Under the pieces are notes generated by a model that had not been told where the DNA came from, did not search any database, and worked only from the letters and a program-made list of their open reading frames with translations. From positions 434,001 through 498,000 of the forward strand of contig NZ_JAFIMU010000006.1 in assembly GCF_017302985.1 (NCBI RefSeq): a DNA stretch of 64,000 nucleotides. Reading direction: 5' to 3'. Within the stretch, counting starts at the first letter, position 1. Each line of letters begins with the position of its first letter. The stretch is from Corallococcus macrosporus. Its GTDB lineage: Bacteria > Myxococcota > Myxococcia > Myxococcales > Myxococcaceae. The translations under genes and the position numbers were made by a program. Of this stretch, positions 34,701-42,193 are shown piece by piece.

Positions 34701-35047
34701 TCCTCCTTGCAGAAGCGGCACGAGTACGGCGCCAGCAGCGAGAGCACGCGCGCGACGCCCGCGAAGCCCTCCACCATGTTGAGCTGATCCACCACCACCG
34801 GCGGTGCGTTGACGACGTACAGCCCCGAGACGCCCTGCGGCGGGTGGCCGGCGAACTCAATCCACCGGCGGACCCCGAAGGAGCTGATGCGCTCCACCAG
34901 ACCCAGGTCCACCACCACCAGGCCCTGGAGGCCCTTGGACGCTGGCGAGAGGGGGAAGGTTTCGTCGATCACCCCGGCCACGCGCACGTGGGTCAGACTG
35001 CCCACGCGCAGGGAGGTGATGCTGGCATTGGAAGTTTGGCTCTCCAC
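31706..35047 (-). CDS. Tandem STAS/zinc-ribbon Ser/Thr protein kinase
   Basis: A 1113-residue protein with a GTG start at 35047. Residues 8-105 are a STAS-like domain whose VERISSFGV loop aligns with the phospho-acceptor Ser loop of anti-anti-sigma factors. A zinc ribbon follows (C110, C113, C140, C143). A second STAS-like segment lies at about 195-280, and a second ribbon at C286/C288/C291 and C318/C321. A Hanks kinase follows (about 388-665: glycine loop GQGGMAEV, Lys419, HRD 523-525, Asn530, DFG 543-545), so it should be active. Then come about 270 Pro/Ala/Gly-rich residues, one membrane helix (about 955-975) and a 138-residue C-terminal domain, probably periplasmic. It lies 4 bases after the RsbW-like gene. 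Confidence 0.85.
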   Translation of the reverse strand: MESQTSNASITSLRVGSLTHVRVAGVIDETFPLSPASKGLQGLVVVDLGLVERISSFGVRRWIEFAGHPPQGVSGLYVVNAPPVVVDQLNMVEGFAGVARVLSLLAPYSCRFCKEDRLRLVRLVEESKVVEAGGAPPHHCPVCAQPLEFADEPTEFFDFARRQQFSAVDPAVLRYLRAGLPNEPSELSSHLKIVQDDITFITLASTLKGDLNVRRLASGLEGRVAFDCCHVSTVEPEALPRIEQVLEVASQGAQVVLCRVPPPLLSVLAKSTKPLPAKLATLWLPCDCRNCGQVTHHRIQTSEYLEVLRAKGTMDRVCPVCGGNARAPALAQFQGLLARTPLTDKPLEDIEALEQRALSQYLFGSTNQDPGAKGTSATDTHNSGARLQIIRRLGQGGMAEVFLAKQQGVKGFEKFVVMKKILAQFAENPEFVDMLFAEARANARLTHPNIVQTFDVGVTDGVAYILMEYVRGPDLKRLLTELRRKGMALPLEHALRIVAEVAAGLHYAHSYVDPSGTAHPVVHRDVSPHNVLVSLDGAIKLSDFGIAKVQGEEQTQAGVIKGKISYLSPEAASGRPLDWRNDVFALGVVLFELLTGQLPFRRDHDAATLAAIVREPAPVPSQLRPHIPQDVSDLILRALVKDPARRTPSAAAMREEIEAVIAHHRLSSSPASVAQFFKEALGDRLSEYAPSSIAGSGTGSNPRALMPGTGSHSRVPGTGSGSDMRAPSDLSRPPVRGGSGSMPRMEPPPVASPPEAAERGTEVVSVTSDPTRPPVPPPVATPGAVHPPAPPVAAAPAPRPSRPAAAPPASPLPPPTAVRPAASANVPTRVGPPPQAPARPSVSVPSVAPLTSVPPPPAVPPAPPQHGGTHAQYAPPQQPVTHSSPQTGTHAAYGGNHPAPPPPVAAPPPPQVAPPARPPAAPVAAPPAPVHAVASAAPVPAADTSGKGLTSGQRKGLVVGGVGLVLAGLALVFLLPKGGVEVRNAQEGERVYVSGVLLEGSNALPEDPSGWLVSTAVEGKLHRFGKVPKSEHIDLRTLADAAPQADARGTLSVTGAQGCRVALGSQVLQGQTPLASPMPAGREFEVRVTCGGKPDVVRWVMAVPGQGVALDVP

Positions 35048-35051
35048 CCGC

Positions 35052-35897
35052 CTACCCTCGTTCCAGACAGAACAGCAGCGACTTGGGCTGCGCGGCCCGG
35101 CGGCGCGCGTCCCCCAGGTCCACCGCGCAGGCGAACTGGGTCCGCTTCCCCGGAGTCACCCGCACCGCGACCGCGTCGCTGTGCTCCAGGATGCGCCGCA
35201 GGCCCAGGCCCGCGCCACCGCCCGAAGCATCCACCTGCGCCTTCTCACCCCACGCCTTCACCACCCGCACCAGCGGTGACACCGACAGGCGGCCGAAGCG
35301 ATCCGTCGCCTCCAGCCAGGCCCGGCCGTCCGCCACCGCCCAGGACAGCAGGCAGCGATCCTCCTCCGCCACCGACTGCACCTGCCCGCGCCGATGGGCG
35401 TACTTCGGCTCGCCGCCCGCGTCCACCGGCGCGTCGAGCAGTGCGTTCACTCCAATCTCATGGACGACATCCGCCACCCGGCTGGCCGCGGATCTGGAGG
35501 CGCCAGCCTGGAGGACGGCCTCCGCCGCGCGCTCCCCCGCCGCCGTCACCTCCGAGACACTGCCCAGCCACGCCACGGACGTGGCGGCCTCCCGGGGAAT
35601 CATGGGCTCGCCGCGAAGCAGCGCGCCGAGCAGCCGCGCCTCCCAGGCGGACGGCTGGCCGCCCTCACCGCGCGTGGCCATGAGCAGCGCCGGGGGACGC
35701 CGCTCCAGCAGCGCCGCGTGGGCGGGGGTGAACCGCCCGTCGAACAGCACCAGGTGCGGCGCCGCGTCGTCACCGCGCCCCAACAGGACGCCGTCCCTTG
35801 CCAGCACCCCGGAGGCCTTCTCCAGCGCCTCCGGCGTGAGCGTCGTGTCCGGCGTCAACTTCAGGGGAGCATCCTTCACGGCGGCGACGGTATCCAA
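35052..35897 (-). CDS. RsbW-like HATPase (anti-sigma-factor-type kinase)
   Basis: A 281-residue soluble protein, TTG start at 35897 with AGGT about 8 bases upstream. The C-terminal half is a GHKL ATPase of the HATPase_c_2 type: N box HEIGVNALL (Glu147, Asn151), G1 box with Asp199 (ATDRFG) and G2 box GGGAGLGL (226-233). There is no phospho-acceptor His domain, so it resembles anti-sigma kinases such as RsbW/SpoIIAB rather than sensor kinases. The N-terminal 110 residues look like a Rossmann-like regulatory domain. It is encoded between the TonB receptor (8-base gap) and the STAS-kinase (4-base gap); the STAS domains of the latter are its likely substrate (inference). Confidence 0.82.
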   Translation of the reverse strand: MDTVAAVKDAPLKLTPDTTLTPEALEKASGVLARDGVLLGRGDDAAPHLVLFDGRFTPAHAALLERRPPALLMATRGEGGQPSAWEARLLGALLRGEPMIPREAATSVAWLGSVSEVTAAGERAAEAVLQAGASRSAASRVADVVHEIGVNALLDAPVDAGGEPKYAHRRGQVQSVAEEDRCLLSWAVADGRAWLEATDRFGRLSVSPLVRVVKAWGEKAQVDASGGGAGLGLRRILEHSDAVAVRVTPGKRTQFACAVDLGDARRRAAQPKSLLFCLERG

Positions 35898-35905
35898 ACA
35901 GCGAC

Positions 35906-38509
35906 CTAATAATGGAGTCGAACTTCTGTGAAGACGCCCAGCGGCGGAGCGGGGAAGCCGTGGGACTCCTCGTACTTCGCGTTGAACAGGTTCGTGCCCA
36001 GCAGGGACACCGCCACGCGCTCGTGGACGTTGAAGCCCACGCGCGCGGTCGCGGTGATGTAGCTGGGCAGCTTCACGCGGGTGGTGGTGCCGGCGTTCTC
36101 GTCCACCACGAAGCCCGGATCATACCGGGCGCCCACGAACAGGCCGTAGAGCTCCACGAAGGCGAACTTGCCGATGTTGGTGCGGCCGCGCAGGTAGACG
36201 CGGTGGGTGGGCGCGTAGTCCAGCGGGTAGCCGGCCCCGCCTCCCACCGGCAGCGCCTGGGCGTCCAGGAACTGGTAGGCCACGTCGAAGGACGAGTTGA
36301 TGGACGGCACCTGCGCCGCGGCCTCCGCCTCGAAGCCCGCCACGCGCGCGTCGCCCAGGTTCTTGAACTGGGACGTGGAGCCGAAGAGGAGCTCCTGGTT
36401 GATGAAGTTGCGAGCGCGGTTGTAGAAGCCCGTGCCCGTCAGGCGCACCCGGCGGTCGAGCGGCCAGAAGTCCACCGCCGCCTCCACCGTGTCCAGCGTC
36501 TCCGCGCGCAGGGACGGGTTGCCCAAGAGCGTCGCGGCGTACATCTGCTGGTTGATGGCCAACTCCGCCAGCGTGGGCGCGCGGAAGGCGCGGCCGTAGT
36601 TGGTGCGCAGCGTGAGCAGCTCCGGGATGGCGTGGAACACGACGCTGGCGCGCGGGGACACCTGGTCCGTCTTCGCCTCCCAGACCTTGGAGGGGATCTG
36701 GTAGTTGTCGTAGCGGGCGCCCGCGCCCACCACCAGCCGCTCCGTGATGCGGTACTCGGCGTCCACGAAGCCGCCCAGGATGGTCTGCTTCGTGTCGTCC
36801 AGGGTCAGGCCGGGCAGCACGTTCTGGTTGTTCACCTGGTCGGCCTTCACGTCGCCGCCCACGGTGACGGACAGCTTGTCCAGGGAGAACAGCGCGCGCG
36901 CCTCACCGCCCAGGCGGCTGCGCTTGCCCAGCGTGTCCTCCAGCGCGCCGGTGACTTCATTCTCCAGCGTCACGTTGCGGCGCTTGAAGAACGTGTAGGC
37001 CTGGGCGAACACGCGCACGTTGTCCGTCACCTGCTGATCCAGCTGCAGGGCGGCGTTGAGGTTCTGGACGTGCTCGTTGTCCTGCGCGGTGTAGTGGCAG
37101 CGGCCGCAGTTGCCCACGGTGGAGATGTTCTGGCCACCGGGCCGGCCGATGTTGCCGTCGGTGAAGTCGGCGTCCAGCGCGAGGGGCCCCACGCGGACCT
37201 TGCCGTTCACCTGGTGCACCAGCGAGTCCTCGTTGGTGTCCGTCTGGCCCAGTTGCTGGTTGTTGAAGAGCTGCGGGCCGTCCGAGCCGAAGCCGTAGTA
37301 GCCGAGCAGCGCCTCCACCGGACCGCCGCGGCCGGCGACGTTGGTCTGCAGGCGCCACGTCTTGTCCTGGCCCGCGAGGATGCGCGCGTCCGCGCCCACG
37401 TTCTGGCCCTTGGCGATGAGGTCCGCGGGCTGGCGTTCAATGATGTTGATGACGCCGCTGAAGGCGTTGGAGCCGTACAGCGACGAACCCGGGCCGCGGA
37501 TGACCTCCACCTGCTTGAGGTTGGTCATCGGCGTCGTCTCATCCGCGTAGAACTGGCCCGTCCAGGGGTCCGTCAGCGGACGGCCGTCCTTGAGGAGCAG
37601 CAGGCGGTTGGACAGGTAGTTGGAGCCCAGGCCGCGCGCGCTCACCGCCGCCTTGCGCATGGAGCCCCGGCGGCACTCCATGCCGGGGAAGTACTGGATG
37701 GCCTCGCAGAGCGAGAACTGGCCGGTGCCCTCCAGCTCCTCCGCGGGAATCCACGACACCGTGAGGGGCACGTCGGAGATGCGCTGGCTGCGCTTGGACG
37801 CCGTGGTGACGACGGCCTCGCTCAGCGCCAGGTTGATGTTCTTCTCCAGGTCGTCGCCGCCGCCCAGGTCCGGGCCGTCCAGGCCGGAGAGGCTGGAGGG
37901 CGGAGGCAGCGCGCGGTCCGTGGTGGGCTCCGTGAAGGGCGCGCGGTCCGGGACGTTGTCGGCCGGCCGGGGCTGCGACGCCGGCAGCATCGCGCCAGCG
38001 CCCAGCGCCGGGGCGGGCTGCGGGTTGGACGGGATGTCGGACGTCAGCGGCCCGTCATAGGGCGACGTCGAGGCGGGCGTGCCGGGCGAGGCCACGGGCA
38101 TCGGATCCGCGACGGACGGACCGGCGCCGGGGCCGGCCATGGGCGCGGGCTGCGCGGGCGGCGGCTCGGTGGCGAGCACTGGGTCCTGCGCTGCGGGCTC
38201 CTCCCCGCGAATGGGCTCCGGCTCCACCGGCGGAGGCGGCGTCTTCGCGCCCCGGCGCGTCTTCGCCGTGCGCGGAGGCTTCGTGCCCGGGGTGGCGGCC
38301 TTGGTGCCGGGCGTGGCGGCCGCGCGCTTGCGGGCCGTCTTCGTGCGCGTCTTGGAAGCAGGCTCCTGGGCCTCCTGGGCCCGGGCCGTCTCCACCGCGA
38401 ACAGCGACAGCGCGCAGACCACCAGCGTAAGGCATGCGCGCGCGCTCAGCCGACCGGCAAACCCCTTCACCGCGTTGGTGCGCGGCCCACCGTACTCAGT
38501 CGAGTCCAT
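35906..38509 (-). CDS. TonB-dependent outer-membrane receptor with a CXXCH motif
   Basis: An 867-residue protein; ATG 38509 begins a signal peptide ending near ARAQ. Then comes an unusual 150-residue basic and proline-rich stretch with short ATPGTK repeats. The plug domain follows (about 205-330; SDVPLTVSWIP ... NLKQVEVIRGPGSSLYGSNAFSGVINI) and a 22-strand-type barrel ends in a C-terminal aromatic (RLHY). These receptors import scarce ligands (siderophores, B12, metals, glycans) using TonB energy. C468-H472 in the barrel region read CGRCH, a haem c-type motif that is rare in such receptors. It heads the operon with the RsbW-like and STAS-kinase genes. Confidence 0.88.
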   Translation of the reverse strand: MDSTEYGGPRTNAVKGFAGRLSARACLTLVVCALSLFAVETARAQEAQEPASKTRTKTARKRAAATPGTKAATPGTKPPRTAKTRRGAKTPPPPVEPEPIRGEEPAAQDPVLATEPPPAQPAPMAGPGAGPSVADPMPVASPGTPASTSPYDGPLTSDIPSNPQPAPALGAGAMLPASQPRPADNVPDRAPFTEPTTDRALPPPSSLSGLDGPDLGGGDDLEKNINLALSEAVVTTASKRSQRISDVPLTVSWIPAEELEGTGQFSLCEAIQYFPGMECRRGSMRKAAVSARGLGSNYLSNRLLLLKDGRPLTDPWTGQFYADETTPMTNLKQVEVIRGPGSSLYGSNAFSGVINIIERQPADLIAKGQNVGADARILAGQDKTWRLQTNVAGRGGPVEALLGYYGFGSDGPQLFNNQQLGQTDTNEDSLVHQVNGKVRVGPLALDADFTDGNIGRPGGQNISTVGNCGRCHYTAQDNEHVQNLNAALQLDQQVTDNVRVFAQAYTFFKRRNVTLENEVTGALEDTLGKRSRLGGEARALFSLDKLSVTVGGDVKADQVNNQNVLPGLTLDDTKQTILGGFVDAEYRITERLVVGAGARYDNYQIPSKVWEAKTDQVSPRASVVFHAIPELLTLRTNYGRAFRAPTLAELAINQQMYAATLLGNPSLRAETLDTVEAAVDFWPLDRRVRLTGTGFYNRARNFINQELLFGSTSQFKNLGDARVAGFEAEAAAQVPSINSSFDVAYQFLDAQALPVGGGAGYPLDYAPTHRVYLRGRTNIGKFAFVELYGLFVGARYDPGFVVDENAGTTTRVKLPSYITATARVGFNVHERVAVSLLGTNLFNAKYEESHGFPAPPLGVFTEVRLHY

Positions 38510-38744
38510 CGTTCTCAATTCCACGAGGGGGAAGCAGGGACGTCCGCGGTTCTTGCGCCAGGATCCAGAGCCGGTGCGACTGGCAATCGCCTTCAGGGGC
38601 GACCATCCACCCCTGAACGGTGGCGTTCCGCTCGACTTCTCAAACTACCGCAATAACTCACCTAAGGCCAAGTCGTGGCTGTCGATCCGGGCAAATCCAG
38701 CGGACGGAGACGGGGGCACCGTCCGCGGATCAGCCACGGCGCAA

Positions 38745-39671
38745 TCAGTCATCCGGCTGTTCCGCGGACACGGCCAGGTCGTCCGCGAACGGGGGCAGCG
38801 CGGGACCCAGCGACTCCGCCTGCACGAGCACGGACGACTCCACCCGCAGGTCGGGTGCGTCCGCGAGGACGGGCTGGCGGCGCGGGGGGCCCTGGGTGAC
38901 GAGCTTGCGGAAGTCCTCGAACTCGCGGCCCTGGATGCGGGCGAAGGCGTCGAACGGGGCGACCACACCCACGGAGGACAGGGCCTGGGACAACGCGTCC
39001 GCCCCGCCCTTCAGGTCCACCAGCACGGCGCCCGGCACCCGGGCGCTCTTGAAGAGCACGCGCACGTCCCTGGGCACGTGCGTCACCGGCACGAGCGCGG
39101 CCTCCGCGCCCTTGGCCTCCAGCATCTTCACCGCCGACTCCACGTTGGGCACCGGCACCAGCTTGAAGTGCTTCTGGGCATCCAGGTCGCCGCCCAGCAC
39201 GACGTGGGAGACGAACTTCGGATCCGCGGGGCCCGCGCCCTTCACCAGCGCCATGCGCTTGCCGGCGAGGTCCTTCACGGTGCCCTTCTGGGTGGAGATG
39301 ATGGCCCAGCGCTGCTGCGTCTCACCGGAGCGCGGCGCGTACGCGACGGCTTGCGCCTTGGCGCCCAGTTGCACCGCGGCCCAGCCGTCCACCACGGCGA
39401 AGTCGATCTGCCCCTCCCCCACCGCCTTGGAGAAGTCCTCGTAGCGGCCGAAGCTCTTGGCGCCCACGGGGCGGCCCAGGCTGGCCTCCAGCTTCTGGGC
39501 CAGGGCCTCCGCGTACTGGAAGCGCTCCTGGCCGTCCGACAGCGTGGTGGCGAGGAACACGCCCAGCGTCGCCTTCTTCGGCGCGGCGGACGCGGGACGG
39601 GCAACGGCGACGGCGAACAGCACGGCGGCGAGCAGGAGGCTCCCCCGCGCGACAAGGGATGGCGTCTTCAC
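38745..39671 (-). CDS. PhnD-type periplasmic substrate-binding protein (orphan)
   Basis: A 308-residue secreted protein (signal peptide ending near ASA) with a two-lobed binding fold of the PhnD/phosphonate-phosphite family: LGVFLATTLSDG at the start, FSKAVGEGQIDFAVVDGWAAVQL around residues 80-105 and KDLAGKRMALVKGAGPADPKFVSHVVL near 135-160. No ABC permease or ATPase is nearby, so it is more likely a ligand sensor than an importer component (inference). The GTG start at 39671 overlaps the stop codon of the TPR gene by four bases (GTGA), so translation is coupled. The ligand cannot be read from sequence. Confidence 0.8.
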   Translation of the reverse strand: MKTPSLVARGSLLLAAVLFAVAVARPASAAPKKATLGVFLATTLSDGQERFQYAEALAQKLEASLGRPVGAKSFGRYEDFSKAVGEGQIDFAVVDGWAAVQLGAKAQAVAYAPRSGETQQRWAIISTQKGTVKDLAGKRMALVKGAGPADPKFVSHVVLGGDLDAQKHFKLVPVPNVESAVKMLEAKGAEAALVPVTHVPRDVRVLFKSARVPGAVLVDLKGGADALSQALSSVGVVAPFDAFARIQGREFEDFRKLVTQGPPRRQPVLADAPDLRVESSVLVQAESLGPALPPFADDLAVSAEQPDD

Positions 39672-42193
39672 GGCGTCTCCTCCGCGACCCCGGTGGCCGG
39701 CGTGGCGCCCTGCGCGTCACCCAGTCCATAGAGGCCCTGCAGGCGGTCCTTCCATTCACGCACCTGGGCGGCGCGGGGGCCCGCGCCGGAGACCAGGTAG
39801 CGGCGCCAGGCCTCCACGGCCTCGGCGGGTTCATGCCGGCGCTCCTGCGCGTCGATGCCCAGGTTGAGCGAGGCGACAGGCACGGCGGTCTCCAGGCGCT
39901 TCCACGTCGCGAGCGCGGAGGCCGCGTCGCCCTGGCGCCAGTCCACGCACGCCAGGTTGTGCTGCACCAGCACGTCGTCGGGCGTCGCGGCGAGCGCGGC
40001 CTTCAGCGCCTTCTCCGACGCCTTCATGTTGCCGGAGGCGTACGCGAGCGCGGCCTCGCGGCGCAGCAGCGCGCCGGTGAGGTGGCCCATCCACTTCGGC
40101 TGTCCGGGCATGGGCTTCTTCTGCGCGGTGGCGAGCAGCTTGCGCGCGGGCGCGACCTTGCCCTGGCGGTAGAGCACCCAGGCATCCGCGAGCGTGCGCG
40201 TGTTGGGCCACGCCCACTCCGGCGCCGGGGTGAGCGAGCGCTTGATGCCGGCGGTGGCCTCCGCGAACCGCCCCTCTTCCGCGCGCGTGAGCGCCCGGGC
40301 GAAGGTGGCCAGCTTCGCCAGGTCCGCGCGCTTGCCGGTGCCCAGGCGGTCCACCGCGTCCAGGTCCCGGTTCGCCGCGGCCGCGTCTCCGGCCTCCAGC
40401 TTCGCCAGGGCGCGGCGCACCAGCACGCGGGGCAGGTTCGCCTCCGCCACCTTCGAGGCCGTCTTGGAGGGGCCCGCGTCCGTCAGCCGCTGCACGGCGG
40501 CGTCCACCTGGCCCAGCTCCACCTCCGCGAGCGCGGCGCCCGCGGACGCCTCCGCGCGCTGATCCGGCTCCTGCGTGGCCTCACCGGACTGGGTGAAGGC
40601 GGCGAGCGCTCCTTGCGCATCGCCACTGCCCAGCCGCGAGTAGCCCAGCAGCAGGTGCTCACGCCAGGTCGCGCCCGGCAGCGTCACTGCGCCCTCCATC
40701 ACCTTGCGGGCCTCCGCGTACTGGTGGCTGTCCAGGAGCGCCGCGCCCAGGCGGCGGGCCATGGGCACGGAGCGGTCCAGGTCGTACGCGCGGCGCAGGT
40801 CGCGCGCGGCGTCGTCCAGGCGCTGCGTGCCGGCGCGGTCACGTGCGCGGTGCGCCAGCGCCCGGGCCAGCCACTGCTTCGCGCCGGGGTGGCCGGGCTC
40901 GACCTGGAGCGCGTTGCCGTAGTCCTCGATGGCCTGGTCCCACTGGCCGGTGGCGAAGTGATCCGCGCCCAGCAGCATGTGGCCCAGCGCCTGGCGCGGA
41001 GCCATCTCCACCACGCGCCGGTGCACCTCCACCGCGCGCTGGTAGCGGCCGGCGCGGCGGTTGACGGAGCCCAGCGTCGCCCACAGCTCCAGGCTGCCGC
41101 CGCCCGTCTTCACCGCGGACTCGAGGAACTGGATGGCCTCCTCGTGGCGAGCCTGCGCCTGGAGCGCCTTGCCCACGGCGATCTGCCCCAGGAGCAGGCC
41201 CGGCTGCAGCTCCAGCACCTTGCGGAACTCGGCCTCCGCCTGCGCGGGCTGCTTCTGCGCGAGCCGCACGTCACCCAGCAACAGGTGCGCGGCGGGCGTC
41301 GAGCCCAGCTTCATGAGGGCGGTGGCCTGGAGGTCCGCGCGCGGCACGTCGCCCGCGGCGAGGTACTGGCGCGCGAGACGCTCCTTCGGCTCGGCCACCT
41401 GCGGGTACTTCGTCACCAGCCGCTCCAGGAGCGCGCGGGCCTCCGGCACGCGGCCCTCCAGCTCCAGCACGGCGGCGAGGCCAATCTGCGCGGTCGCGGA
41501 CTCGGCCCGGCCGGCCTGCGCCTTCTCGAACGAGGCGCGCGCGGCGCCAGCGTCGCGGCGGATGAGGTGCGCCTTGCCCAGCAGTTCGTGGATCTGGAAG
41601 TCGTTGCCCGCGAGCTTCTCCGGGCGCAGCGCCAGGTAGCGCTGCAGCCGCGTCACGGCCCGGTTCCCGTCCTGGACGTACAGGTAGTAGCTGGCCAGGT
41701 AGTAGTGGACGATGAGGTGGTCCGGCTGATCCGCGGCGGCCACCTGCTCCAGCACCGGTACGGCCTCCGGGAAGCGGCGCAGCTTGAAGTACGCCGTGCC
41801 CAGCGGGTACGCGAGCGACAGCTCCTGCGGGTTCTGCGCGAACACCGGCTGGAGGCGGGCCACCGTGCGCTGGAAGTCCTGGAGCGCGTTGGCGGCGCTG
41901 CCCAGTCCCGCGGCGGCGTACACGGACTGCGGCTCCTGCGCGAGCGACTGCTCGAAGAGCTGGAGCGCCTTCTTGAACTTCTCCTCCGCCTCCTTCTTGT
42001 CGCCCTTGGAGAGGGCGGCGTTGGCGGACACGAGGGCCTGTTCGCCCTGCACCGTCATGCGCTGCGCCTCGGTGGCGGGCGGCGGGCGGAACTGGGCGAG
42101 CGCGGCCGGAGGGCCGGCCAGGGTGGCCAGCAGGGCGAGCGCGGTGGAGACGCGGCGCGGGGAACGGATGAATGGGCGCATGCGGTTCGTCAC
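39668..42193 (-). CDS. Large periplasmic TPR protein
   Basis: An 841-residue protein with a signal peptide ending at ALA (about residue 33). The rest is almost entirely TPR repeats (for example AYPLGTAYFKLRRFPEAVPVLEQ and ALGHMLLGADHFATGQWDQAIEDYGNAL), giving a superhelical scaffold of some 18-20 repeats. It should mediate protein contacts in the periplasm. Its GTG start overlaps the SpoIIE-phosphatase stop by four bases (GTGA) and its own stop overlaps the PhnD-type start the same way, so the three proteins are made in a fixed ratio and probably act together. An ATG 12 bases into the frame is an alternative start. Confidence 0.82.
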   Translation of the reverse strand: MTNRMRPFIRSPRRVSTALALLATLAGPPAALAQFRPPPATEAQRMTVQGEQALVSANAALSKGDKKEAEEKFKKALQLFEQSLAQEPQSVYAAAGLGSAANALQDFQRTVARLQPVFAQNPQELSLAYPLGTAYFKLRRFPEAVPVLEQVAAADQPDHLIVHYYLASYYLYVQDGNRAVTRLQRYLALRPEKLAGNDFQIHELLGKAHLIRRDAGAARASFEKAQAGRAESATAQIGLAAVLELEGRVPEARALLERLVTKYPQVAEPKERLARQYLAAGDVPRADLQATALMKLGSTPAAHLLLGDVRLAQKQPAQAEAEFRKVLELQPGLLLGQIAVGKALQAQARHEEAIQFLESAVKTGGGSLELWATLGSVNRRAGRYQRAVEVHRRVVEMAPRQALGHMLLGADHFATGQWDQAIEDYGNALQVEPGHPGAKQWLARALAHRARDRAGTQRLDDAARDLRRAYDLDRSVPMARRLGAALLDSHQYAEARKVMEGAVTLPGATWREHLLLGYSRLGSGDAQGALAAFTQSGEATQEPDQRAEASAGAALAEVELGQVDAAVQRLTDAGPSKTASKVAEANLPRVLVRRALAKLEAGDAAAANRDLDAVDRLGTGKRADLAKLATFARALTRAEEGRFAEATAGIKRSLTPAPEWAWPNTRTLADAWVLYRQGKVAPARKLLATAQKKPMPGQPKWMGHLTGALLRREAALAYASGNMKASEKALKAALAATPDDVLVQHNLACVDWRQGDAASALATWKRLETAVPVASLNLGIDAQERRHEPAEAVEAWRRYLVSGAGPRAAQVREWKDRLQGLYGLGDAQGATPATGVAEETP

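Noticed and set aside
31952-35683. A 1243-codon frame opposite the kinase and RsbW-like genes
   Set aside because: Shadow of the real minus-strand genes; composition is Arg/Gly/His-rich with no recognisable motif.
38262-38345. Short ATPGTK/PGTK repeats in the TonB receptor resembling a repeat array
   Set aside because: The repeats are a few residues long, inside a coding region and of protein low-complexity type; not a CRISPR or DNA array.
35912-38656. A 914-codon frame opposite the TonB receptor
   Set aside because: Shadow of the receptor gene, which has signal peptide, plug and barrel signatures.
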